Assembly: GCA_019915135.1 (NCBI GenBank)
Contig: JAHLMK010000013.1
Location: 1,116,001 to 1,180,000 of the forward strand
Source: Strobilurus pachycystidiatus
Lineage: Eukaryota > Basidiomycota > Agaricomycetes > Agaricales > Physalacriaceae
DNA length: 64,000 nt
Direction: 5' to 3'
In this document: piece after piece, positions 35,851 to 48,163 of the stretch
Position numbering within the stretch: the stretch's first letter is position 1
How the letters are laid out: the number at the start of each line of letters is the position of its first letter
Position numbers and translations under genes: made by a program
Notes under the pieces: generated by a model
The model's database searches: none
Told to the model about the DNA's origin: nothing
Seen by the model: only the letters and a program-made list of their open reading frames with translations

Positions 35851-36823
35851 TCTCCTCACTGGTATGACCTGGCCACGTCAACCGCCCACCCACAGCGGTG
35901 GACCCAATATTTTCGGCCACCGTCTCACATAGAGCTAGCATCGACAGCCGGTATTGCTCTGGATATGGTGCCACACCACCAACTGTTGTGAATGGTAAGC
36001 TGTACTTTTTTCATTGTGGTTTGACGTCCTTCACTAAGTTAACCAACAGACACTGGTTTACCCACCGCTGACTCTCACGCAGATTGTTACGTCGGACGCG
36101 CCGTCCGTCATGTTAAGCTGCCATGTCCGTTCACACTGCCTTTCAGAAGGGTGGGGTTATGATGCCGGTAAGCTCCTTCCTATATTCACGCAGCCTTGTT
36201 CGTTAATTGACACGGCATGTTCAAGGTATCAGTGGGTGAAGGTTCGGTTTGTTTCGTTCGTGTTCTGTAGTACTTAATAGCAATGTATTGTGTGTACTGT
36301 TGGGATCACCATGGAGTCTATTGTATCATGAATGAATCTGAGTGGGAACAGTAATCGGAATGCCCCCTGTACCGTGCAATAGCATGACGATGATTCTACG
36401 ATACCATTGTCAGCGGCACCGTACAGACACCTTCTGGGATTTGCGCAAGTGGGGTTGGGGCAGCCAAAACGCCGTTCCGACGGATTTGACATGCGATAAC
36501 GGCAAAGCTCAATCCGGCGCCCCAACGGCATCGCAGGTGTCCGCCTGTGTACAGGGGAGAGATCTAGACAAACATGAAATAGTAAATAACCCAAGCACTG
36601 ACTGGTATATAAAACATCGAAAAACCATTAGTCAAAACAATATGATACCGGGACCCACCTCTCACTGCCAGTCCCGTTGTTAACAATATGATACGCGCTG
36701 CCCTCCCCTAATTTTCGGGAGAGCTCTCCTTCACATCCTCTCCAATTCCCAATCCTCCAGCCGCCTCCCGCCTTCCGCCTGGCACCTCAACCGCAATCGC
36801 CGCCGGTGGGAGGAGTGCGGCCG
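35851..36823. other. Intergenic region, no gene recognised
   Basis: Short frames occur on both strands without motifs or exon structure. It ends at the 3' side of the F-box gene. Confidence 0.5.
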
Positions 36824-38632
36824 CTAATCCTCCAACTCCCTCTGCACCAGAACCGTTATCCCCCTACCCATCGCCTTCCTCGCCTCAACCGCTCGCTGCA
36901 CTAACTCCGTGTTCAGACTCGGATCGCCCACAACCGTCATCCTCCCCAAATTCGGCCAGACTGGCACCCGATACATATCGTCTGTCTTCTCGTCCACCAA
37001 CAGCCGAAAGAACGCGTTCGCGTACAGACCTTTGAGCTCGAGGGTCGTGAGCTGCGGAAAGGCGCGCACGGCACTGGAGTCGACACTGATGAGACCTTTG
37101 ATGGAGGAGAGCGTGAGGTGGCGGAGGACGGGGTAGGACGTGCAGTGGACGCGAAAGTAGACGAGGATGCGGCACCAGTCCGAAGAGGTGACGTCGCACA
37201 TCGTGAGGCTCTCCAGCGCCGGCGTGTTGAATATCTGCAAGAACGGACATATCGTCGGCTGGCCCTGGCTGAAGAGCCGTATTTCCAAGGATTTTAGGGA
37301 CGGTATGCTGATGGACGGCCGTGTGTGGCGCTCAAGCAGCTTGGCGGCGGTGTTGTCGATGTGGAGAAGGAGGGACTCGAGGTTTGGAGAGCCGGCGAGC
37401 ATATCAGCGAGGTGCGGGTATGTGGGCCAGACGACAAAGCGGAGCTCGAGCGTGGTGAGTCCGGTGAGCGGGAAGGTGAGCCAGGAGAGGTTAACGCGGT
37501 TGAGACGGACGTGTGCGAGACGTGTCGAGAGGCCGTTCCGCAGCAGGCTCGTGATCGGTGGCGAGACCGAGTCGTGGTACTTGAGCGACGTGATCTCGAG
37601 CGTCTCGAGGAGCGGCGCAGACACCTTCCTGAGGTTGTTGAGCGCGGTAGGCAGCTCCTGCACGGAGGTGAGCGTGATACGCAGCGAACGCCAGCGGTGA
37701 GCTTCGGGTGTGAGCTGCGCAAAGATCGTCTTTGCGGAGAGATTTCGGCAGTCGATGGAAATGTCGAGGGGCAGGGACTGTGATCTCGTGAGGTGCTCGG
37801 ATACCCAGGTTATGGGATTCCGGAAATCTTTGACGTTCGGCAGGTTATCGACAGCCTTTTTTGATCGAGAAACGTGCAACGTCGTCCAGAGCGCCGGCGT
37901 GTGGATCGCGACCTGCCGCCAGCGATGACAGACGTGCATCACGGTCGTCATGAACGGTGTGATCTTCTTGACGGTAATCGGCACGTACGGCGACTTGGGC
38001 TCGCACAGGGCGGGGTATGTGAGTGCGGAGCCCGCCTCGAAGATGAGCGTGAGCAGCTCGTTGGGGAGGGTGTGGATGATGTTTGAGGTGGAAATATCGT
38101 CGGCGTCGTCGGGTGACCATCGGCTGCTCGAAGCCGTGGTCGAGTATAGCGTGCTGCCCATCTCAATGTCAAAACCCTGAATTATGTCGGCAAATTGAAT
38201 GAAAATGGAATAAATTAGCAGCTCACTCGGGATATGCCAAACCCGCCCCGGCGCTGTGTCTCCGACGGCGTGGATGGCTTCGACTGACAGATGCGCTCGG
38301 GGCGGACCGACTGGCCGCGGTCCATGCTGATGTCCTCGTCGTCAGAGTCAAATGGTCGGTAGACGTGTCTGGGCGAAGGGTTGATTGGCAGCGATGCCTG
38401 GCGTGCGCTGCCAATGACGTTTGGTGAGCTGACCGACGCGGGCACCGACGAGCAGCACGCCTCCATGTCCAGAAGACTCGATCCCGACGACATGAGCTCG
38501 TCGTCGTCGTCGCCCTTGAGGTTGTGGCGTCCGTGCCGCCGTTTCAGCGTAGTCACACCACTAAAAGCGTGTCAGACGACCGCGACGAGCGCACCGTCGG
38601 TGTACGCACCTCATCTCGCCGGAGAAGTCCAT
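36824..38632 (-). CDS. F-box protein with disordered N-terminal extension
   Basis: Three exons (38632-38610, 38560-38227, 38176-36824) join to 569 residues. The F-box is in exon 3 (HTLPNELLTLIFEAGS ... VCHRWRQVAIHTPALWTTL), followed by irregular leucine-rich repeats (VSAPLLETLEITSL, FPLTGLTTLELRFV, FPQLTTLELKGL). Exons 1-2 add about 120 polar residues (RRHGRH, an acidic DDDDE, Ser/Pro-rich). The 50-bp intron at 38177-38226 keeps frame, so the two parts are one gene. A gene starting at the ATG inside exon 3 (38161, 445 residues) is the alternative. A TATATATGG directly overlaps the first ATG, so transcription may start downstream and the true start could be internal. It is a predicted SCF adaptor with unknown target. 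Confidence 0.82.
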
Positions 38633-38874
38633 ATATAGCAGTGTCCGTCGGCGGCGACGTCGTCAGCGCTGTCGGCAACGATGAGAGCCCAAGACTGGGG
38701 CAGTGGGCGGAGACAAGCGAGTGGAGGCACAGCCACGCGATCCACGTGTTTGGGCCTCTGAGGCTCTAGCCAAACACGCGTCGTGCCCTGGGCCCATGGG
38801 TCTCGACCTTTACTTTCTTCCACCACTCTCGTCATCGTCATTGCCGCCCGCCCGCCCCGTCGCCGCCGCCTACG

Positions 38875-40050
38875 ATGAGCGCGCGTCAACCTTTTGTTCC
38901 TTCTGGTGCCGTGGCGCACCCCGCATCGCGCGCCAACGCGTCGACCGCCCTGCCAAAGCCGCCTAATCCTCTCCACTCAAACGCCGCTGATCTGAAACAA
39001 TCTGACCCATCTTCCGCCGCCGCCGCCGCCCCGCCTCTCAATCTGCAGAACCTCATGTCGAAGAAGCACAACAACAAGCTCGTCGCGCAGCACAGGAGCG
39101 CCAGCCGACTCGCCATGCCGGACAAACACCGTGCCCAGTCGCCCTTTACTAGACGCATCTCGACCTCGACGCCCATCCACGCGCCCAGACCCTTGCTTCC
39201 ACAGCAGTCCATGTCACCGCTCTTTGACCCCAAAGCTCCCGACGCGTCCGCCGACAAAGACGCGCATATATCCGCCTCTTACACGTCCACCGATTCGCCT
39301 AGGCTCATCAAGTCCACCTCCAGGACTTTTGTGAAGCGCAGCAGGAACGAATTCGAGGATGACCAGGATGCTGGATACCCGTACGATGCTTATGGCAACG
39401 CCAAGCGGTACAAGTTAGACGACGAGGTGCCTATATTGCTCTTATCACGCGTCTTTCCTCACATTTCGCAAGGAGAACGCAAAGTACGCTTCCAACACCT
39501 TCACACCCGCCGGCTCCAGCCCTCTCGCGCGCTCGCATCACTCTGCCTATGAACCCAGCCCGCAGCAATTCTCGTCCCGCCGCCAAGAAGATGACTCCCA
39601 AAGCCAGTACGAACAGCAGCCCGAACCTGAACCCGAACCTCTCAGTCAGAACACCCAGCAAGACCAAGACGGTGGTGCAATCAACAAGCTTCTCGGACGC
39701 GACGCGGACCTCTACGTCGAAGAGCACACGGAGGACTACGAGATCCTGATCGAGAAGTGGAAGAACTGTACTATGGATGAGTGGGTCGCTGGCGCGGATA
39801 GCATCGTTGGGAAGTATACGAAGATTCTTGAGTTCGTCAAGGGCCATATGACGTGAGTTGTAGCTTTTTTCGATTGGATGATTTCTTTTTGACGACGAGG
39901 TGTAGTGCAAAGCTCAGACTGTTTGCGACGTTTGATACGCATGTTGAAGCGCACAACGTCATTTTGGAGGACCGCGCCAAGGTTCTGACTGGGGTGAAGC
40001 AGCGGTTGGTCAGCGAGAGTGGGAGCATTCTTGGTGGGCCGAAGGTGTAA
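38875..40050 (+). CDS. Ecm11-domain protein (meiotic chromosome axis factor)
   Basis: Three exons (38875-39426, 39473-39852, 39906-40050) join to 358 residues. The first 200 residues are disordered and rich in Ser, Ala and Pro with basic patches. The C-terminal 130 residues fit the Ecm11 domain: EDYEILIEKWKNCTMDEWVAGADSI, then YTKILEFVKGHM, then KLRLFATFDTHVEAHNVILEDRAKVL, predicted helical. In yeast Ecm11 is SUMOylated and, with Gmc2, helps assemble the synaptonemal complex central element. A meiotic role here is inferred from the domain only. Glu/Pro/Gln repeats (QPEPEPEP) precede the domain. Confidence 0.8.
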
Positions 40051-40664
40051 TGTGTCTGTTTTCTTCTCTGCAGTGTCTTGTCGCTCGCCGCTTCGTCTTC
40101 TCTGTCTTGTTGTGTTCTTTGCTCTGTCGTCCTCTACGCATCGTGTGCCGGTTTTGTACTCATTTATGATCCTTGTCATCAAACCACGTTTCACGTTGTT
40201 CGGCCCGAGTACTGTTGTCAAAGATACATAGTAGCCGATGGGGAATGTGGCGTGTTTCCCATTGACGTTTGATCAATTGTTGATCCTAGTGAGACGGTAG
40301 CGAGTTGAGATATCCCATGGTTGTGGCGTTATCCCCGGGTACATCCAAAGTGGTTTGCATGTGCTCTTCGCCAGGAATTACGGGGAGGGAGAATTAAATC
40401 ATTAAATCGGTCCGTTTCTTACTTGGAAGATTGTATTAAATCCGAGGACCCATGCAAGCTACAATCGTGCGCCAGCAGGCCCCGGATGCTCCCCTCAATG
40501 TCTCTCCGCAGAGCAGCCCCGCGAGTATCTCTCGCAACCTGACAGTGTGTTTCACGCGCTCTCGCAGAAGGTGGCGTTGACATGTGTTGTTAAGGTCATA
40601 CCGTGATGTCTCGATAACCCAAGTTCGCTGTGCATTGTCACGACGTAAATTCGTATTGACAGAT
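40051..40664. other. Intergenic region, no gene recognised
   Basis: This is the 3' region of the Ecm11-domain gene. T-rich and C-rich patches are present; no supported gene. Confidence 0.5.
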
Positions 40665-42420
40665 TTAATGAGACGTAACGCATCTCAACGTCACTCTTTC
40701 GGAAAGGTCGTGAAATGCGGACCCTTTCTCGAGACTAAGGTCCTCGAATTGTCTTCGTATATGTAGGAGCACCCCCGGTTCCACTTGCCCGGCCCTCAGG
40801 TCAATATCACAGTCGAAGACAAATGTAACGGTGCGCAGATTGCTGGTCACGGCTAGAAGAGCGCGCGCAAAATCTTCGGCGCAATAGGTCTGTGTCGTTG
40901 TCGGATCGTCGAGGAGGAATTCAATCATGATGATGACATCGGCGAGGCAGGACGATCCCGATGAATGTTCAGTAATAGACGCCAGAAAGAGGGAGCATAC
41001 GCTCGAGTGCATCAGCGGGGAACTGGCATTGATCTCGCATCTTTCTTTCACACCTTTCTCGTATCCCGCACATTTATCTCTTCTCTTTCATTTTCCTTTT
41101 TTCTCGTAGCTTCCAGGGATCGTCTCACGACCCCTTCGCCTACCTAGAGGGCATGCCGCCCACCTCTCCCCACTATGCCCCGTACTCACTACTACTTATA
41201 CTACCACACTCACATCACAGTTCACCTCTAGATACACGTACTTACATGTGGACACATAGGCCGTTAAACGGCCTGCACGCCACTTTAAATAGGATTTAAT
41301 CAAATCAAATCATGGGAGCATTGCCAATCGAAGTCCCAGCTGGAGTACAACCGCAGTGTGTGTGAAGTCAGACGATGAAAGGGAAGGGGAGTTCTATGAA
41401 AGAGATTGTCAAGCTGTGAAACCGCACATTCGATTAAATATTGCACTTACAAATCATCATGATCTTGGGGAGGCGAGTCTGACGAGGGAGTAATCGGCAC
41501 CCGTGGATTGAAGGACAGATCCAAGCTGTGTAAATTTTAATTGGACATGCCGTTCATGAGCTCGAGAATCACGGTGCTGAACTCGGAGTTGTCGATGGGC
41601 CCATCTTCGCAAGTGGAGAGGACAAGACGAGGAATGGTGGAAAGATCAAGAGGAAATGGCCGCCTGACGACTCCCATCATCTCCGATATGTTTACTGAGG
41701 CCAGGGAGAGCTCATGTAGGTGTATGAGCGGGCGTTGATGATCCCCCGAAGCAGCCACACGCGCCAGACGCGCTCTTCCGGTCTTTCCCGGAGGAGGATA
41801 TTACAATGGGTGTCGGAGTCGGTGTCCTCAAATGGGGAAGGTTCGTCGAAGACAAAGGGGTATGGTATACTGGCAGAAGTGTGAAGGCGGCGTAGGTCAG
41901 CCAAAGCAGTCAAAATGTTATCCAAGTCATCGCGTTTGTCGATGAAGACTGCCAGGAAGAGGAGGGTGGAGATCTTGTGCCTCTCGAAAAGAGAGTGGGA
42001 GTAGAAATCAAAGATGTCCATGTAGCATAGAGCGACCCTCTCTAGCTTCGTGAGCGTCCCAAAGACAATCGGAAGCGATGGGTGGTCATGACTCGCGATG
42101 AGCGGCCTATATTGGACTGGTGTCATCCAGATTGTCGTCGTCTGGGCCAATCAGAATGACAGCTCTGACCAGGGGAATAATGTAAGATGAGGTCTGAAGG
42201 AGCTCGTGGAAGTGATCTGGGGTGTTTCCGCGAGCTGTAGGCTCTGTACGCAAGACGATCTGGCGAAAGATGTGGCTCCGTGTACGGGGAAGGAATTTCT
42301 TTGAAGTAAGGCTAAGTGCCCTAAGGGACGGAGTGTCAAGGTGTAGGCACTGTCCCATGTACAGGGAGGAGCGACTTCGTCAATGACGGCGTCAACGATT
42401 TCCTGTGGCAATGAGTCCAT
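40665..42420 (-). pseudogene. F-box-like pseudogene, inverted paralogue
   Basis: Minus-strand pieces match the intact gene at 42769-44221 in order. The start MDSLPQEIVDAVIDEVAPP is at 42420-42360. After SAYTL the frame slips by one base, and the match continues as DTPSLRALSLTSKKFLPR. Another shift follows ILIGPDDD. The middle (LTKLERVALCYMDI) is at about 42060, RPFPLDLSTIP at about 41660, and the last exon (CAEDFARALLAVTSNLRTVTF) at about 40900. At least two frameshifts and a scrambled 41050-41530 interval mean it cannot encode a full protein. Confidence 0.8.
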
Positions 42421-42768
42421 GCCAGACGTGGGCTGAAACACGTGGTGATATGAGCCATGAGGAAAGAAATCATCAAAAAGCTTACTGGGACACTGGATCA
42501 CGCAGAAAATGAGTATTGGCAACCTTGAGTCGAAAGCTTGGCCCTCATCGCGAGAATTAAGAGAGGTCAAAGAGGGACGTTGGCTCGAGCCGTCGGCAAT
42601 TTGAGTGACGGCCGGTCATTCCGGTGTCCAGCCCTTCCGAACGTGGCATAAGTACCTTCTTCCACCAGCACGGTCATCCGTGCTCTATCAATCGCACATC
42701 ACCCCACGTCCGGTACGCTCATTTATATCTCCCTCGCGTGCTCAAATTCTAATGGCTGGACAGGACAC

Positions 42769-44221
42769 ATGTCTGTTGATCTGCCGCAAGAGATCCTCGA
42801 TTCCATTGTTGACCAGGCAGCTCCGCCCTATACCTGGGAGAGCGGATACACGCTGAACACCCCATCCCTTCGCGCTCTGTGTCTCGTTGCCAAAAGATTC
42901 GTTCCCCGGGCTCAGAAACACATGTTTCGACAGATCGTCCTGTGCACTGATCCTGCCGCAAGTGGTGCCAGACTGGATGTCTTCGATAGTCTGCTGAAAA
43001 CATCTGCGCATCTCGCCGTGCATGTTGAAGCGATCATCTTCGTTGGCCCCAGGGACGACATACTCCGCCAATATGAAGGCGGCTTGGTTCATGGTGGACC
43101 TGCACCGTTCATCCCGTCGGAGCCACTCCACGTAGTTCTGTCCAGTCTACCCTGTCTCCAGAAGGTGGGACTGTGCTACATGAGAATCAGGAATCTTGAC
43201 ATAGAGACTTACACCCGACTCTTTTCGGGACACAGCATCACGAGCGTGCTCTTTTTTGGAGCCTTTGTCAATGAGCGCAGCGATTTCAACCAGCTCATGG
43301 CGCTGTTCCCGCTTGTCAGGGAGTTTCTTACGTCGCCCTACATCCCGTACCCGACTACCGATAAGGAATATCCGAACAGACGCCCATTGGACACGTATCC
43401 GTGGCGTTGGTGCGCCCTCTTCGAGGAAGTGCCTGACGAGGTCGATTTTCTCTCGCTAGACGAGGAGATTGAGGCCTACAAGCATGTCAACATCGATCTC
43501 CGGAATATGAGCCTCTATGGCATAACCGTCGCCGAACTCCAGGGACTCACTCGACGACCGTGCCCTCTGCGACTCTCAACAGTCCGCCATCTTTCCCTCT
43601 CCAGCACATTTGAAGAGCCAAATCGCCGGCAATTCCACGCGAACACCAGCCATCTACTGGAACTTATGACCAACTTGTCCTCCTTGGACCTTCAACTGAA
43701 TCTGGACGAGAGCATCAGGACGCCTTTGTATGTTCGACGTGCGTCCTTGATCACATCATCACTGACATGATACATTAAGCAGTCTGCCTCTACCATTCTA
43801 CAATCTCACAGCTCTGACATTGCGCGTATTCACTTTCGATTGGGACGATCATTTTCCTCTTTCCCACTCTTTGATGGGTAAAAACCTGTGTAACACCTAC
43901 ATTGCCTCCTTGGGCACAGCTTTGCTCATTCGCGATGTGACAGTCCTCATTCGCCAGCCTTATCTACCTACCGGAGTCAAAGAGGAGGAATACGAATACG
44001 ATGGTCCCAGCGTGGCAGACTTCGCAAATGCCCTTTTGAGCCCGGCGCTGCGGGACTTGTGCGCCGTTACTCTCGCTTTGCAGTACCCTACTTCTACCGT
44101 TGACCTTCATACCCAACAGATGAAAGTCGACCAAATCTGTTCCGATCCAGATGGGGTTTTTTATCGACTTGGGCTGAGAGTGGCATTCCAGTGTAACGTA
44201 GAGCTCGATAACTTCGATTAG
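42769..44221 (+). CDS. F-box-like protein
   Basis: Two exons (42769-43727, 43783-44221) join to 465 residues. The N-terminus VDLPQEILDSIVDQAAPP followed by SLRALCLVAKRFVPRAQKHMFRQIVL is the typical short F-box of basidiomycete proteins. The body holds weak leucine-rich repeats (PCLQKVGLCYMRI, RLSTVRHLSLSS, TNLSSLDLQLN). The head-to-head paralogue at 40665-42420 is broken, so this copy is the functional one. The two share a spacer of about 350 bp. Target unknown. Confidence 0.83.
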
Positions 44222-44576
44222 ATGCAAGTCATGTATTGTACGCCGGACTAAAATAGTAGCTTTGATACGCACTTCGTGAGCGGCACATCAACGCGTAAGA
44301 TGGCGCGGCTGGTCAGCGTTAATTTACAGGTGTTGCGGTTACCCAAAACTACGGCAATCAAAGCTCACTGCAGGGTTAACGATATCAAATTGCATCCGCT
44401 TTGGGCTCTTGCTGCTTGACTCCCACCTCCATCATCCTCTTCACTTCCTGTGGTCCTGCCGCTGGCGATAGCTCTCCCAATCATTCCCGAAAAAGTACGT
44501 CGCGTATATCTGAAGTTACTGGCAAATTTGATTGAGTCCCAGACAGTGGCACCTTCGTCGCCCAGGCTAATTTACC
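44222..44576. other. Intergenic region, no gene recognised
   Basis: This is the spacer between the F-box-like gene and the MYND-finger gene on the same strand. Nothing else is supported. Confidence 0.5.
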
Positions 44577-46945
44577 ATGGCAAAGCCCCGGAACAAACGA
44601 CCCAAGGCCAAGGCTAAAGCGGGCCCGACCACAAGTAACTCAGAATTGCCACCCGGCGCTCCAGCTATGCTCGCCGACGACGAGCTGGACGACATGCAGG
44701 ACTGGGCGCGCATAGCGGGTATCATCTGCGACCGCCTGAAGCTGCCAGGTCGGTCCACAAGCTGTAGTCCTGATCGCGGTTCCTTATCTCAGCATAGACC
44801 TACAAACACGCTCTGGCTTGAAGAAGGTCCACGCGAACTTTGACTCCATGTTTCTTCGGCTGGACCAGTTTTGCGACCGCTATCAAGGGAATATCAAATA
44901 TCTGGGCGGAATCGGAGCGATCTACGCACAGCTCTGCGCCGACGCGAAGCTTCAAGATAAGCTCTTTGCGAAAGGTCTCTCTTGGTCTTGTTCGTTCCAT
45001 ACAGATTTCTGACTATCTATCTAAGGGTTTCTGAAGAGGTTTTTACCCCTTCTCAAGCACCCAGAAACTCTCCATCTCGCGCTCCGCTCCCTCCTTGTCA
45101 TCACCCACCATGCCGGGGCCGTCCTTAGAGCTGCTTTGGCCAGCGAACACGCCATCCTCCAACAATCCATGCTCGACTTCCCAGACGACATGGCCGCATG
45201 CGAGCTCTGCATTGCTGTCCTGTCTCACTGTCTCCACTCGCTTATCATGACGGACAATCCTCTCTTTGATGACATTCCATTCACATCGATCCTCACCACC
45301 CTCTGCGCATCAGCGAGAAACCCTACGACCTCAATGTACGCCCTTCGGCACCTGAGCGACGTGGTGTATGTCGCCTCGGCTCACCGCCAAGAAGAATTTC
45401 GCCCTGTGTCCGACGCTATGTCGTTTTTGATCAGCGAGCTTCATAGCGTGGATATGCGCGTTCGTGCCACCGCCGTCATGATGATCATTGGTGCCCACGA
45501 GGAAGAGGCGATGGACTTTGATGAAGAGTTTGGGCCGAAAGAAGATTGGACGCGCATTCCACCACATCTTGGTGCACAGATGGAGGCTCATCACGTCGAG
45601 TGTGAGTTTGTGACGGAGTACAACGCTGCAGGGAGTATGTTCTCTGCCATCGATTCCTGGAGGCAGGACCCAGACGACGTGGAACTAGCTCGGGCGTTTG
45701 CCCAGCTCATGCGGAGGTCCGCGCAGGTCACGCCACAGTCGGATTTTCTCGAGGAGGAAGACCTACCTGAGCTCCCCGATCTGGTTGACGCGTTGCGGGA
45801 GGGCGCAGTCGACGAAGAAGACGAAATTTGGGCGGATATGCTGGAGCTGCATGAGCTGGTTACCACCGGATCTCGGGACGAGGCGCTAGCCCTTGCGCAG
45901 GAGGCGTCAGAGAGCCATCCTACGGAAGCCTTCTTCTACTTTGCCCAGATGACGATGTTGCAGGGTCAGCCCGATGTTCGAGAGAAGCAACTGCGTCTGG
46001 CAAAGAAGGGCCTACGGTGTCAGGACGTCGATGAGGAGAGGGACGCTTATAGGGAGACGTACACGAGGATGGACATGTTCGCTGTTGCTGTGGGCTCGGC
46101 GGCGTGGGACGGTCTACGACTGTTGGATGAGAGGGCTGGGAAGTGGGAGCTCGGTGTTGCGTTTTTGAAGAGCGCTCTGGCGGACTGTAAGCGCTATCTG
46201 GCGGACGCCCCACCAGACGCGAAAGACCGCATGCACGTTTGTAGCTGGATTGTACTTCTGCGTCTCGTCTTGGAGGGTCCAAGGCAGAGGCCAGATGAGC
46301 TGTTCACGGTATTCTTTCTCGTTCTGTCAATGGCTTCCCAAGCCTGATAACCCTCTCGTTAGCCCTTCGACACCTCCCTTCTGCTCTGGGACGAACTTCG
46401 AACGTACCACCGGAAAACCAAGGCCCCGACGTCCGTCACCCTGGCTCGGCAAACTATCCTTGCGGGCTACTCAAAGGCAGCGGTCGATTGGGCACATTAT
46501 GTCCGGATGCTGAACGAGGACCATGATGCCGACGCAACCGACCAGAAAACCTCCACTTCCGGGACCACTCCTTCTTCTTCCGCCGACCCAGAGCTCGCAT
46601 CGTGGCTGGCGGACCTTCAGCTCGACAATCCAGTGCGAGAGGGATCTTCATCCGAATCGTGTTCCATGCCGAAACCATCCCCTTCGACAAACAAGACGCT
46701 CAGGATAGACGAGATGGAGGAGGCAGAGCAGGATGAGAGGACTAAACTGTATGTGTGCGCGTGGTGTCGTGCGTGTAGTGCCATTCTGAGGAAGTGTGCG
46801 TGTGGCGAGGCGAGGTGGGTAATCCTACGCTTTATTTTTCTGTCCCATGCTGACGACAATCGACAGATACTGCGACAAGTTTTGCCAGAAAAAGGATTGG
46901 TCCGTACATAAGAAGGTCTGCAGTGTGAAGGCCGCAACAAAGTGA
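44577..46945 (+). CDS. Helical-repeat protein with C-terminal MYND zinc finger
   Basis: Five exons (44577-44748, 44798-44974, 45026-46308, 46363-46814, 46867-46945) join to 720 residues. A basic N-terminus (RNKRPKAKAKA) is followed by about 550 mostly helical residues that resemble ARM/TPR-type repeats (ALRSLLVITHHAGAVLRAALASEHAIL, MYALRHLSDVVYVAS, EAFFYFAQMTML). The C-terminus is a MYND finger, CAWCRACSAILRKCACGEA joined across the last intron to RYCDKFCQKKDWSVHKKVC. MYND fingers bind Pro-rich partners; the repeats suggest a scaffold. Similar MYND-at-the-C-terminus proteins are frequent in mushrooms and mostly unstudied. Confidence 0.86.
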
Positions 46946-47162
46946 CATTAGCCGAAGGGTATTCTGCGTTCATCGATGCGATAATTAGGTCTATATCCCC
47001 AAGTCCCTGATAACTGTAACACTCATTTAGTTCGACTGCCGTTTAGATTAAACTACTTCATCTAGTTTCGCACTTTTCACAGTATAGTTACTTGCGCGAT
47101 GCTTAAATATCTACAGACCAGGAGCTCGTCATTCGAAAGAAACAGACAGACAGAACGCTTTT

Positions 47163-47905
47163 CTACACAACACCGTACCCGCCATCCTTCAGAAACACTT
47201 TGAGACGTAAAACGATTACATCCAATCCGGCAAGCCACTTCTTGAGCTCTTCATCTAACTTGTCGTGTGGCGCCCCTTGTGCTATCCGTTCATAGAAATC
47301 TTTTCTGTGGGGTACCGCGCGCAACGCGACCTAGTGTGATTGGATCAGCTTCAAGTGAAAAGAGTCCGTGTATGGACTTACATATACAACTGACCGAATC
47401 ACAAAGGAGTGGTGATGCTTTAGAACAGTATCATATGACGACTTGAAGCAAACATGTAGTTCTTTCGACGGGTTCGCCTGCATGTTCTGCAACGCCACAC
47501 AAGTAAACGCCAGACCGCGCACGAGGCGCACCAGAGCGCCCTTCCCCTGCCAGTTGGGAACCATCACCTCGACAGTCTTTGGACGCTCGGTTACTTCGTA
47601 TTGTGCGCGAACGTCCTATGTGACGAATGCTAATCAGTCCGTAGATGGCAGGATAAGTGCCAAAACATACGCGAATGTTTGTCTTGATATCCGACTGAAC
47701 AAAACCGAATATTCCGGATCCAAGGAGGTGGAACATGCCCACGAGGCCGTCGGACGCCTCGAGGAAGGCATCAGCATCTACGCCTTCGGGATGGATGGGG
47801 ACGTCTGCGAAGGACTTGATGAGGTCAGGGTGAATGATTATTTCAAGAACTTCAGAAAGAAAAGGGATGAACCTTGACAGTCTCGAAGAACGGCCGCTGC
47901 TGCAT
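47163..47905 (-). CDS. Glycolipid transfer protein (GLTP fold)
   Basis: Four exons (47905-47873, 47814-47671, 47615-47382, 47330-47163) join to 192 residues, close to the family's usual 200. It shows the GLTP pattern FFETVKSFADVP, FLEASDGLVGMFHLLGSGIFGFVQSDIKTNI (the Asp/Asn headgroup-binding segment), KGALVRLVRGLAFT, HHSFVIRSVVYVALRAVPHRKDFY, and a C-terminal GYGVV. The Lys/Trp residues of the sugar site expected before the RGL segment appear as WQGKGALVRL. It moves glycolipids between membranes from the cytosol. Introns are 58, 55 and 51 bp. Intron 1 uses a weak GTTCAT donor, chosen because it rebuilds the conserved TVKSFADVP. Confidence 0.92.
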
Positions 47906-48163
47906 GACGGACAGAGGCAAGAAACGCTGATCGCCACCTGATCGCTACGATCGTCCTCTTTCCTACAACGCGTTACAAAGGCGTGTTCTTGACGTCATAA
48001 CGATTGGCCACCGACACACTGTGGCGAAGCAATAAGTAAATTATATCAACTACAGGGACCTATTGAAATACAAATACACCAGTAAGACAAGAGCCTAAGG
48101 AGATACACCGAGGGAAACCGTTTAACCAAGAAGTCGTGCTAGGTATTGAGTACTTGAACACTG

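Noticed and set aside
37167..37783. Long open frames on the plus strand (177 and 152 residues) inside the F-box gene
   Set aside because: They are antisense to a well-supported F-box/LRR exon and arise from its GC-rich codon use; no domain or splice pattern.
41537..42150. The minus-strand frames considered as a functional F-box gene with extra introns
   Set aside because: The slips are single-base or lack GT-AG ends, so introns cannot explain the frame changes relative to the intact paralogue.
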